This document shows positions 22,883 to 33,497 of a stretch of DNA of 64,000 bases, piece by piece; the stretch's first letter is position 1; the number at the start of each line of letters is the position of its first letter. The notes beneath the pieces are model-generated. The model made no database searches and had not been told where the DNA came from. It was given only the letters and a program-made list of their open reading frames with translations. The position numbers and the translations under genes are program-made. The stretch is from Leptodontidium sp. MPI-SDFR-AT-0119 (taxonomy: Eukaryota > Ascomycota > Leotiomycetes > Helotiales > Leptodontidiaceae), in NCBI GenBank assembly GCA_020726505.1, contig JAHLEZ010000007.1:1612001-1676000 (forward strand). The letters are read 5' to 3'.

Positions 22883-24982
22883 ATGGCGCCTCATTCAGAT
22901 CACGAGCCTGACCTGTCCGCCTTCTCAGATGAGAGAGAAATGGACATACCTATCTTAATTGTTGGCGGAGGTCCAACAGGACTTCTACTCGCTCATATGC
23001 TCACAAAGCTGGGTGGTATGTACGGGCTTGTATTTGGTGGCACTAGCTGACATTGTCCAGTCAAATCACTCATCATTGAGCGCTACCCAACTCGACTCGC
23101 TGCACCCAAAGCTCATGCCCTGTCTCCTAGAAGTTTAGAACTATGCCGACAATTCGACCTTGACGTGAACGAAATTCGAAACATTGGTACTAATCGAGAT
23201 GATGCTTACTGGGTCAACTTCGTGACTAGCTTGACAGGTCAATATGTTGGAAGTCTCCCCTACGAGCGAATGGATGCAGAGGTTCTGGAGCAGACCCCAA
23301 CGGTAAGGAACGCTTCCTCTTTTGTCTACAATGACTGATAAGATTTCAGATGATTCACAACATACCACAACCAAGATTTGAGGAGTTTGTAGCATCTTGT
23401 CTGGTTCAAGATGGAGTGGTCGAAGTTTGGAAGAACCATTCATTCGTCAGCTGTAAACAAGTAAGTTCCTCAATGTCATTCGTACTCGTCGGCTGACTCC
23501 GGTAGATTGATGACCGAGTTGTTACTGTTGTGGAAAACAGAGGCAATAAGTCCTTGTACAACATCTGTTCCCGGCACGTCGTTGCATGTGATGGTGCAAA
23601 GAGCAGAGTCAGGCAGACGCTGGGAATCGAATGTGAAGGAGAGTCTTCTTGTAAGTGCCATGCTACTGAACGTAGAATATTCCTGACATGTGGAAGACGA
23701 GACTATGATGACGATACACTTCAACGCAAATCTTCGAGAAGTTGTAGGCAATCAAGTTGGTATGCTGCATTGGATCATGGACCCTGAGGTCTCTGGATTC
23801 ATCATTGGGTATGATCTGGACGGGAATCAGGTTCTTATTTGCAATTTCGACGTAAGCAATCAGACCCGAGACGAGCGTCTGGATCATCTAACAGTATGGA
23901 TAGTCCAAAAAGCACCCTGTCGAAAGTTGGGATGCAGTTCACTGTCGTAGTGTTCTGACAGCAGCAATCGGGAAGTCCATTCCATTTGATGTGCTCAGCT
24001 GGCGTCCGTGGGTCCTGAGTAGGAAGGTTGCTGAAAGCTACTACAAAGGCAATGTTTTCTTGTCAGTATTTCCACGATACCTGCAAGTCTAATACTGACA
24101 CAACCCAGAGCGGGAGACGCAGCTCACTCATTCCCGCCAACTGGCGGTCTAGGCCTCAACTCAGGCCTCGCAGATGTCCATAACTTAGCCTACAAGCTTG
24201 CCGCCATCCATCAAGGCCACGGCGGAACCTCTCTCCACGAGGCATATCAAAATGAGCGCCGTCATGTGGCTCTCGTCAACTCCCAGCAGAGCGTCAAGAA
24301 CGGAAAGCAAATATTCGGGCTTTTGAAGACACTCGGTACGACAGACACTAACTTAGCTACCGCGAAGGAAAACCTCTACCGCCGCATCACAGATCCCACA
24401 ACACGTTCCGAGGTGCTGAAAGGGGTGGAGCACCAGAGGGAGCATTTTGACAACCTGGGATTGCATATCGGGTACGTATATGGCGACACTGAAATCCCAG
24501 CAAGTGCGTCCCTATACACAGCCTCATACCGAGCTGGTGCTCGACTGCCTCATGCATGGTTGTCCAAACCACCTTCATCACACCTCACATCACTGCCAGC
24601 CATTTCGAACACATATGTTCGTGAACTGTCTGGTGCCGCACTTTCTGAAAAGCAATACTCCACGCTGGATCTCCTTTCTTTCGATTCCTTCACTCTGATC
24701 TTTTCGTCTACATTCGCTGCGCACTGGTCTGCCCTCTTCTCTGAGCTTCGACTCCGCCTAGCCAAATCCAATGCCAGGACTTTGAAGATCAACACGGCTA
24801 TTCTTGGACAGGACTTCAACCTCATACCTGGGGCTCGAGCGAATGAGTGGGTGATGGGAATGCAATTGGAGCATGGGGCCGCGGTCCTGGTGAGACCCGA
24901 TCAGCACATCTTGAACTGCTATGGTGCGGGAACGAAGGTTGATGAGGTGCTGGAGGGGTTGTTGGGACATTTAGGTGTATGA
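22883..24982 (+). CDS. FAD-dependent aromatic hydroxylase (phenol 2-monooxygenase-like)
   Basis: A class A flavoprotein monooxygenase (PF01494). The ATG at 22883 opens MAPHSDHEPD; ILIVGGGPTGLLLAHML is the dinucleotide-binding motif. ACDGAKSRVRQ is the DG motif and AGDAAHSFPPTGGLGLNSGL the GD motif. At least six introns of 45-60 nt are predicted, including one ending at GGATAG just before SKKHPVESWDA; all preserve frame. The C-terminal thioredoxin-like part ends LEGLLGHLGV at 24982. About 600 residues, normal for the pentachlorophenol/phenol hydroxylase group, which ring-hydroxylates phenols with NAD(P)H and O2. No disruption seen. Shares a promoter region with the C2H2 regulator. Confidence 0.85.
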
Positions 24983-27219
24983 TTAGATGAAGAGGAACCT
25001 AGAGGATGTGATAATCAGCGTACATTGGAATGAACTTCGAAAAGTTCTGTGAGTCCTATAATTCCTGCCATTGTCTTGCTTATATTCTCGTCATCTTCAT
25101 GACAGTAAAGTGATGAATGAAAGAACATACGAGGAGACGAAATTTAGGTCCGCTTCAAAAGGTCCGATCAAAAAAACGAAACAAGATCAATTGAACCCGA
25201 AGGAATGAACCTCATAATATGTTGGTGGCACGCGAATCGACTCATCACAGTCGAGGACACCTCAATATCAATCACCCAGTAGGCCACGCCAGCTCCGGAT
25301 TTTCCGCTTACAGAAAGAAAATCTCGCTCACCTGTCTTCGATCGGATGTTGATTCGGCGCGCCATCGGCTTCGAATAACGTATTAAGTTAGGTTTTCTAA
25401 GGACACCTCTCCTCGACGGAGTTTTTCTGGGTTTTTGCTGTTTTTTTTCTAATTTTTTCTAATTTTTTCCTTCTCTTTTTTGGGCAAGCTCATCCCTATC
25501 TTCCATCAACATTCAGACGATTGCCAACTCGTATCCCTTCAGCCTTGTACCGACTCCTTCGTGGAAATCCTCAGCTGAGCCTCGCGTCCTAATTCTGCTA
25601 CAACGTGATTATTTACGTTCCCACGCATTCAGGCCACCTGCAAAAGAGCCTAGGCGAAGAGCTTCAAATCCTTCGCTCTCAGCTGATACTACCTTGCCAA
25701 CAAAGCCGGAGCTTATTCCGGACTGCATAATTCGCAGGAAAGTGCCGGAGGCTGAGGCTGAAGTCAAGCCAGCCTTTCGAAAGCGCCACTTTATGCAGTC
25801 ATTTCCGAAGCCTTGCACAGGGCAGTATCGACACAATTAAGGAATTGCAAACTTACTGAGTATAGTAAAAGGAGAAAAAAGACGGTCAATGGGAAAGTTT
25901 CGATTTTGTGTCTCCTAGTTGAAGTCGCGTGGAATTGGCGACATTGGGTGAAGGTGGACATTCCCGATCATCTGCTGGCGGGCCGCCTATTGTCTAAATC
26001 AATTAGTCTCAATACCGCTCTCCCGAAGAAATATTTCAGATTCCAGCAGCCAGCTGAGCCTCCATCTCTGGGGTTAAATCTCCTTCCTCGTATTGAAGTC
26101 CCAAAATAAATCATATCCATGTGCCGACCGACGTTGCATGCTGGGTTGTCTCGGATCTCAAATTAACTTTCCCTTAGCCACAACGTCTTTTTTTCCCTTC
26201 CACATCTGCCCATTCCAGTCAATTATTGGGGGCTTATTCTTTTCTTTTTGGGACTTTGTGATGTGAACATCGCATTCAATTATCGAGATCGCTTCAGCTG
26301 TTCTTCAGCAGACTGGTTGGTCCGGTCCTCAAGCCGTCTCCCACCAACGCGACCCCACGAGCCAATCCAGAACACGAAGTCTCCTCGCTCTCCGGGCGCT
26401 GGATACCCACCCACTTAGGGAGAAAGCTGCATTAGTGCTGAAGTCAAAATGAGGGGGAAGGGGTGCTGTTCGTCCATGAGCGCCTCTAAGCGCCTCCCCT
26501 CCTTTTCTTTACGTATTTACTACTCACGTACTCCCTTCTGTGGGCATATGATCCTCGGCTGATGGACTGGACAGCTGAGATTTCTCAGCTTCCCCCCTTA
26601 CTAGTGACAGAAGCGGTCACCACATTCCCCAATCCAGCCATATTTGCCCCAACAGTGGCTTAGACGAGTGAGAGCTTGGCCCGTCCGGAGAATGGCCCCT
26701 GCTTCTTCTCCACAGTAAGTCATCCATCCGCTGGCTTTCTTCCGGACCCAACATTCATTCATCGTTTCGATGTTTCAATGGAGCCTCAACGACATTGGAC
26801 CAATCCGAAAAGGCTGGTTCCATCCAGCGGCATGAACATGCTTCGACCTGACTTGCTAGCCATGACCTAGCACATGTTATGTTGCAGAATTGCTTTGACA
26901 CATCCGGTTAAGCAGATGATCGGCGTGGCAGTCCATCGGACAGGCATTGAAAAGCTTGTCCGCTGCTCATCTTGTGGATTCCATGTCAGGGACCGGGCAG
27001 ACCCGTCTGCAAAATATGGGGTTTTCTTCCTCCTTCCAACACTCTGTTCCATTTTTTCCATCCCTTCTTTTCATCTGAAGCATCACTTATCCGACTGTCG
27101 GCTCTTCTTTCCTTTCAGCAACATTGTCATTCTCATTCATACTATTCAGTTGTGGTGATTCATCCCCAACAATTCTTCCCCCCCCTAATTAACCCTTTGG
27201 CAAAGCCCCGAACCTGTCG
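24983..27219. other. Long spacer with one ATG-less open frame
   Basis: 2.2 kb with no complete gene recognised. A T-rich tract lies at 25439-25480. From 25463 to 25840 the plus strand is open for 378 nt without an ATG until near the end, reading as a basic, proline-rich segment (RPPAKEPRRRASNPSLSADT) that stops at TAA 25838-25840. It could be a 3' exon or chance. The region 26150-27200 is pyrimidine-rich and looks like promoter or leader for the acyltransferase gene. Confidence 0.4.
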
Positions 27220-28695
27220 ATGGACGGGGAGAAGATGATAAAAGATCAGCCGCGAGAGATTTGGGAAATCATCGAAGCAGACACAGCTCAACATCCCGAT
27301 TACGCCGTATTCCTCTTCTCGGGAAAGCGGCTACTTCAACGAATGGCATTCGGCCTCCTTCCCAGCTTCTTACAACGAAGGATACGTCCGGGCCTCACGA
27401 AACCTCAACGATTACATCCGACTTCATATCTAGATGGCTTGCGGGGAGTTTCATCATTCATTGTGTTCTTGGGACATTACACGGAGGAAAATTTGGGCTG
27501 GTATACTGAACCATACGGGGCGTACGAGGATGGAGCTGCTTCATCGCCATTGCAACTACCATTTGTTCGAGTAATATTCTCAGCCCGGCCGATGGTGCAC
27601 ATCTTCCTCATAATATCTGGATACGTTCTTTCCTACAAACCTCTCAAGCAGATCCATTCTCAACAATATTCGGCACTCGCAAATACCCTCTCTTCCTCGG
27701 TCTTCCGACGAGCTCTACGACTCTTCCTCCCTTCATTTGTCACATTGTTCATCATGGCATTGGCGTTATTCTTTGGACTCTCGACCGAGCGATATGCCGA
27801 AAGGCAACTCGAACTTACATCACAACTACACGACGTATGGGACACATGTGTGAGGCTGTTGGGGGCATCGTGGGCAGTGGACGATTTGGCATACCCTCAT
27901 CCGCAATACAATCCAGCTTTATGGACAATACCTGTCGAATTTTCTCAATCTCTACTCCTCTTCGCCGCCCTTCTCGGACTCTCAAGGTGTCGATCAAATG
28001 TTCGTCTCTTCTTACTGGCAGGCATAACCGCGTTCTGCTTTAACAGCGGCCAGCTCTATACTGTGGAATTTCTAGGAGGAATGTTCATTGCTGAAGTCAC
28101 TCTTCTGCGGGATCGCTCTCTCAGCACACCATCTTCAAGTCCAATGCTGCCGTCATTTGATGAGAAATCTCGAAATGGGGAATGCGGATCCACGGTCAGG
28201 CAAAGGCTGATCCAAGCATTTTGGTTGGCCAACGTTCTATCCGGACTTTTTATCGCAAGCTGGACCAATAACCACATCGAAGCAGTCTGGGGATTGAGGT
28301 TTTTGGATGCCCATACACCCGCGCCGTACCGAGGACAGCAAGTCTGGTTCTGCCTTGGAGCCTTTCAAATCGTCGTGGCCTGCACTCAATTGAGATGCAT
28401 GCAGAGGGTCTTCACCACTCAGATTGCTCAGTATCTAGGAAATATCTCTTACGCTCTCTACCTGATGCATAACCTATGCCTCACGATCTTGGAGCCTCGA
28501 TTCAATCCGCTTTTCGACAGTTTTTTCAGCAAAGCAACATTCTGGGGAAGGCAGCTTTCATGGTTGGCGGGATTGGTCATCTACGTTCCGATTGTTATTT
28601 GCGTCGCGGATCTCTTTTGGCGGGTTGTGGATACACCGACAGTGCGGTTTGCCAGATGGTTTGAATCTATGTGCGTGGTGGAGAAAAAGTTGTGA
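27220..28695 (+). CDS. Acyltransferase 3 family membrane protein
   Basis: A multi-span O-acyltransferase of the Acyl_transf_3 family (PF01757). Intronless, 491 residues from the ATG at 27220; a second in-frame ATG at 27235 is also possible. The opening motif TSYLDGLRGVSSFIVFLGHY carries the family's catalytic-type His and the DGLRG signature, and RPMVHIFLIISGYVLSYK matches the FFxLSGF-like span. Roughly ten hydrophobic segments follow, ending WRVVDTPTVRFARWFE. Fungal members acylate secondary metabolites or glycans, and the substrate is unknown here. No signal of decay. Confidence 0.88.
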   Translation: MDGEKMIKDQPREIWEIIEADTAQHPDYAVFLFSGKRLLQRMAFGLLPSFLQRRIRPGLTKPQRLHPTSYLDGLRGVSSFIVFLGHYTEENLGWYTEPYGAYEDGAASSPLQLPFVRVIFSARPMVHIFLIISGYVLSYKPLKQIHSQQYSALANTLSSSVFRRALRLFLPSFVTLFIMALALFFGLSTERYAERQLELTSQLHDVWDTCVRLLGASWAVDDLAYPHPQYNPALWTIPVEFSQSLLLFAALLGLSRCRSNVRLFLLAGITAFCFNSGQLYTVEFLGGMFIAEVTLLRDRSLSTPSSSPMLPSFDEKSRNGECGSTVRQRLIQAFWLANVLSGLFIASWTNNHIEAVWGLRFLDAHTPAPYRGQQVWFCLGAFQIVVACTQLRCMQRVFTTQIAQYLGNISYALYLMHNLCLTILEPRFNPLFDSFFSKATFWGRQLSWLAGLVIYVPIVICVADLFWRVVDTPTVRFARWFESMCVVEKKL

Positions 28696-29146
28696 TTTTG
28701 AATACTACGGGTTGTATGGTGATCAAGGAGTTTGGGTGCAATTTGGAGGATGGGAATGCTAGGTTAATAGGATAACTCCTCACAGGTGTATTAGGAGGTA
28801 TGATATGGCGCAGATACTTCATTGTATGTATAAATTAGATGATTGGAGATACAGAACAGGGCAAGTAGTGCTGAATATCTATGTAGAAAATAGTCCAAAA
28901 TAGCCTTGCTCTCGTACAAATCAATCAGAACCTTCAGTCTTCGCCTTTGTCCCCAGAAAGTTGAGCTATCCTTATGGCCGTTCCAAAACCCCTCCACAAA
29001 GCCAATTCCCATTGTTAAGATTTCTCCAAGCCTCCAAGATTTAAGATGCGACACAGCTCATACACCAAGCCCAGCCCAGCCACAACGATCCAGAACCGCA
29101 TCACATCTCCACCATTCTCAGATCATCGCATCCTATCCCTAACCTT
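28696..29146. other. Intergenic, convergent 3' ends
   Basis: 450 bp between the convergent acyltransferase and epimerase-like genes. No gene or clear terminator structure seen. Confidence 0.4.
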
Positions 29147-30064
29147 TCACACCCCGCTCAGCGCATTTCTCCCCCTCTTCTGCAGCACATCATGTGACAG
29201 CGCCTGTTCCTCCGCCCCCCGAAAAGCAACATCAATCATCGCCGCAGCGAACTCCTCTCCTTTCATCGCAGGATAGAACGAAGTCGTCAATTTGACTAGA
29301 ACTGTCACCAGTCTGTTGTTCGGCGGTATCACACTCCCCGGACGAGGGAGGTAGACGGTAAGTTTATCCGCATTATCGGCTTCGAGTTGGACGAGTTTGT
29401 TTTCGATCTCCCCCTATACTTTAGGTTTAGTATATGAATCCTCAATCCTCAATCCAATCTATTTCAATTCACTTCACTTCAAAAAGAATGGAGAAGAAAA
29501 AAAATCAAGTACTGTACAAACGACAGGGGAAAGGAAGGAAGGAAAGACAGACAGACCTTTATATGAATAGCATCATTGAAGAACCGATGCTGTTTCGATA
29601 GATCCCTATCCACCGCGTGGCCGCTCACATATATGAAACGGAACTTCTTCCCCGGTCCTAATCCCGGCGCGAGGGTTTCGACGAATGCTTTTGCTGCTGC
29701 GAGGGGGTAGTCTATGTTTACTTTCCGGGCGGTTGCGAGGTCGGGAAATCGGCTGGGTATACCACCTAATGCCCTACTTTCCATCAATGGGGGTCCTGGA
29801 CCTGGTTGACTTGGACGAGATAAGTAGGGTGGAGTAAGCTTACCATATACACGCTTCTGCACCTACGAGCTCGTTGAGCACCTGAGAGGGATAGGAGAGG
29901 AAATCGGAGATGATTATGGTTTTTATTTTCGGGGAGGTGGGATGGGTTGGTGGGAGGGCTCGACGGGAGAGGATGACGATTTCTGTGATGGATGTGTTGT
30001 TGATGCTCTGGGTGAGGACTTCGGTGCCGATCATACCCGTGCTGCCTGTGAGTATGATTTTCAT
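29147..30064 (-). CDS. NAD(P)-binding epimerase-like (atypical SDR) protein
   Basis: An extended short-chain dehydrogenase-like protein with an N-terminal Rossmann motif, MKIILTGSTGMIGTEVL, from the ATG at 30064. Three exons are predicted. The first ends GAEACIW, the second reads ALGGIPSRFPDLATARKVNI with FRFIYVSGHAVDRD, and the third GEIENKLVQLEADNADK to LPRPGSVIPPNNR. The intron joining HIK to GEIENK runs from GTCTGT to a TATAG acceptor. About 240 residues, like fungal nucleoside-diphosphate-sugar epimerase homologues whose enzymatic role is mostly undefined. No disruption found. Cytosolic by lack of signals. Confidence 0.78.
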
Positions 30065-30458
30065 CGTGGCTGAATGTTGAAGAGATTATTTGGCAGTTTC
30101 GTGGGAAGTGTTGTTGGAGGACAATCGAGAATTCCAAGTGAGGAAGTGCTTTTTTGTTTAATTCGCGAATTCCTACCACATGGGAGCAGACGATAATACT
30201 ACCTTTGAACACCGATATTTTCAAGGAGACTGTCTTGAGCTTACGGTCTCAGGCCCTCAGGTGACTCGTGAGCATTGTGAAAGTGGTACATGCGCGAATG
30301 CCGACTCGGCGTTCAGAAGCAAATCCCTTGGGTAAGCAGTAAGCTCGGAAGAAAGTCCGAGTTCACATATATATTCCTACTCATAAAGCCATGGTCATCT
30401 TATTGCTTCTTTAAATATTCATTTCAAACCTATCTCTATCAAGTCAATTCACGTCAGT

Positions 30459-33169
30459 CTATAACCCATTCCAGTATGTCGTTTTTGCTATCTCAAACAT
30501 CCCTTTCAAGCACTGATCTCCGCCAAACACCAATGCATTGTATTGGCCCTCCTCGCAAGCCCACGCATATCTCTTCTCGTCCCAGACAGACGTACTATAC
30601 TTATCAATTGGAATCGTCACGGTCATGATGTGCTGTGGCTCCAGAGTCACCTTCTCGAAACCCTTCAGTTCCTTCACTGGCCGTTTGAAAACTGAAGTTT
30701 CTCGGTTCGCTGAGATGTATAGTCGGAGTACTTCTGAACCTGCTCTACTCCCCGTATTCTCAATCACCACCTCGATCTGTTCTGATGAGACTTTAAGGTC
30801 TCGTAAAGTGAATGTCGTGTAGGACAATCCATGTCTGTACACATTAGCATCCCATTCCCAACTCTCCAAGTCCTACTCACCCAAAAGGAAACGCAACTCC
30901 TCTACCAACTGCATCGTGGTATCTATAACCAACAAAGATCCCCTCGTCATACCTCGCCTTACCATTGTCACTCCCAAACGTCAAAAAACTAGGCGTGTTC
31001 TCCAACCGGTCCGGGAATGTCATCGGCAATTTCCCGCTCGGATTCGCCTTTCCGAAAATTATATCGGCAAGTGCATTTCCGCTTTCATTGCCGCCATACC
31101 AGCTGTGAATCATAGATTGTGCTTTGGAGCGCCAGGGCATCGAGATTGGCGTTCCAGCTTGCGTGACGATGATTGCAGAAGGTTGGACGGCGAGAACTGC
31201 GCTGATGAGAGCGTCGTAGCCTTCTGGCATGTCCATTGTCGTTCGATCTCGACCTTCTTTCTCGTAATCTCCCTGATATAACTGTTAGAATGCAACAACC
31301 CGAATTTCGGACATACGCACGTTAAGTCCAGCAACAACAACAACATTCTTGCAACTTCTGGCCGCTTCAACAGCCCGCCTTATCCCTTCTTCAGGATCCA
31401 ATTTCAAACACGCACCAAGCCTACACGCACCACCTGGTAAATCAACCAATCCACCCATCAATTTCGACGTTGAGGCATTACCAGCCTCCATTCTAAAAGC
31501 ATATGCCCTCCCCTGCTCCATATCAAAAGTAGCTCTCACCTCTTTTGATCCATTACCAAAGAACGTACCCCCTGCCTCCTGAGTAGTCGAATTATCAATC
31601 ACCAATTTCCCATCAATATACAAATCTGAAACGCCAAAAGATGCCAGACCAAACTCATATGTTCCCGAACACTCGGGAATGAATGATCCTCGCATGGAGA
31701 TATAGAACGTTTCGCCGTTCTGGGCGTGTTTGTAATCCATCAGCTGGTACGCGGTCTCGGTGACTGTGGTTTTGTCGAAAGCTATCCGGTCTGGACTTGA
31801 ATATGGCTCGTGGAAGAATTCGATTGTCGCTCCTGGCAGCCCGTCTTCATTTACGGCATTGCTCTTGTTCAACACGGGCAGAAGGAGATGGTTGTATACA
31901 CCCGCTTCGTACTTCACTTCTGTACCAGGCGCCACCTGCGAAAGAATCCCTTCATATGCGGATGTCGTGTAATAGGGATGCAGGCTCGCACTTCCTCCTC
32001 CACATGCAGCCGCATTCTTAACATTCGGTCCAATCAAAGCGAGACTCCCACAGTCAGGACTCAACGGGAGGGTCCCGCTGTCATTCTTGAGCAGGACAAT
32101 GCTTTCGGTTGCGAGCTGACGATTCACTACCCTGTCTTCAGGAAAATTTCTCGTGCCCTCTTGACTGGCCACTTCTTGTTTTGATAACTTCTGAACAAAT
32201 CGAAGAACATTAGAAGCTGCTGCGTCAATATCTTTCATCTGCAGTTTCCCGATCGCAAGAGCTAGTTGGGCCGTGGTTGAGCGGTGCAGACTTGGCCCAG
32301 GCATCTCAAGATCGAGTCCAGCTGCGAATGCTACATCCGTCGAGTAAGTCCCAAACCTAAGTAAACACATCAGCCGAGCTCAGAGTGATAGCAGAAAACC
32401 CACCAATCAGACATGATCAAGCCATCAAACCCCCATTCCGTTCTCAGAATGTCCCGCAGCAAATTCTTGCTCTCAGAACAATGCACGCCCTGGACTTTGT
32501 TATACGATGACATGACCGCCTCGGGCTTCCCATATTTGAGAGCCAGCTGGAAAGGTAAAAGGTAAATTTCTCGCAGTGCGCGATCTGAGATCACCACATC
32601 TACACTTCTCTTTTCTGTTTCCTGATCGTTGGCAACGAAATGCTTCAGAACGGCTGCACTTCCACCACTCTGTACACCCTCGATAATCCTCGCTGCCAAC
32701 ATTCCACTCAGGAACGGATCCTCGGAGAAACTCTCAAAGCCACGGCCGTTGAGAGGAGAGCGGTGCATGTTTACTGTTGGGCCTAACCAGGCATGGGCGC
32801 CTTTTACTTTACATTCGTAGGACAGCATGACACCTGCAGATCGCAGGAGGGATTTATTCCACGTAGCACCCAGGCCTGAACCACATGGTATGCAGAGACC
32901 AGGAACACTATCGAAGAACTTCGATCCTCGAACGCCGTTGGGGCCGTCAGAACATTTTATCGATGGGACGGAGAAACGAGGGAGGGGAGTCGTATGCCAG
33001 AAACCTTGACCTGGGCAGAGCTTGAGTTAGCTAAATAGAACACATAACATATCACAGGGAGTATACTGTGGTTCTTACCAGCTGCTAAAGCCAACTTCTC
33101 TTTGACCGAGGCCTCGCTAATGACTTGGTCAATGTCCATCTGATTCTGATTCTGGCGAACGAGAACCAT
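30459..33169 (-). CDS. GH3 beta-glucosidase with PA14 domain
   Basis: A glycoside hydrolase family 3 enzyme of about 840 residues in five exons. The start at 33169 reads MVLVRQNQNQMDIDQVISEA. The N-terminal barrel shows KCSDGPNGVRG, FESFSEDPFLSG and VLKHFVANDQETEKR. The nucleophile Asp lies in GLIMSDW (about residue 230), directly before an intron that continues FGTYST. The C-terminal sandwich contains the inserted PA14 module (ETFYISMRGSFIPECSGTYE) and a closing fibronectin-III-like domain from HGLSYTTFTLRDLK. No signal peptide, so the enzyme is probably intracellular and hydrolyses imported glucosides. It sits beside a regulator and a sugar transporter, which supports a glucoside-utilisation module. 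No stops or shifts were found in the joined model. Confidence 0.9.
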
Positions 33170-33497
33170 ATTGAGATCTCAAAAGGCTGAAGCTTCAAAA
33201 CGATAGATAGGAAACAAGAAGAGAAAGGCTGCAAGAAATGCCACAATATTTCAGCCTTGTCTGCGAGCCTTGAGTCCCCGGCGGCTTGGCTGGACCCTCG
33301 TTGTGGAGTTTGGCTGACCTGTTTGTTTCCCCCCGACAGCCGCCGACACAACCCACTTTTGCCGTTGAGACATGGAAACTCCACAGAGGTTTAATTCTCC
33401 ACCTCCGAGATGATATCTGGGGTGCTGTATCCGAACGTCGGATACGGGACGTGGCATTCTTGTCTTGAGTTGGTGCTGTGCTTTACTCAATGCGTCG
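33170..33497. promoter_or_regulatory. Promoter of GH3 gene, 3' end of regulator
   Basis: 330 bp between two minus-strand genes; it should hold the GH3 promoter. No clear motif picked out. Confidence 0.35.
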
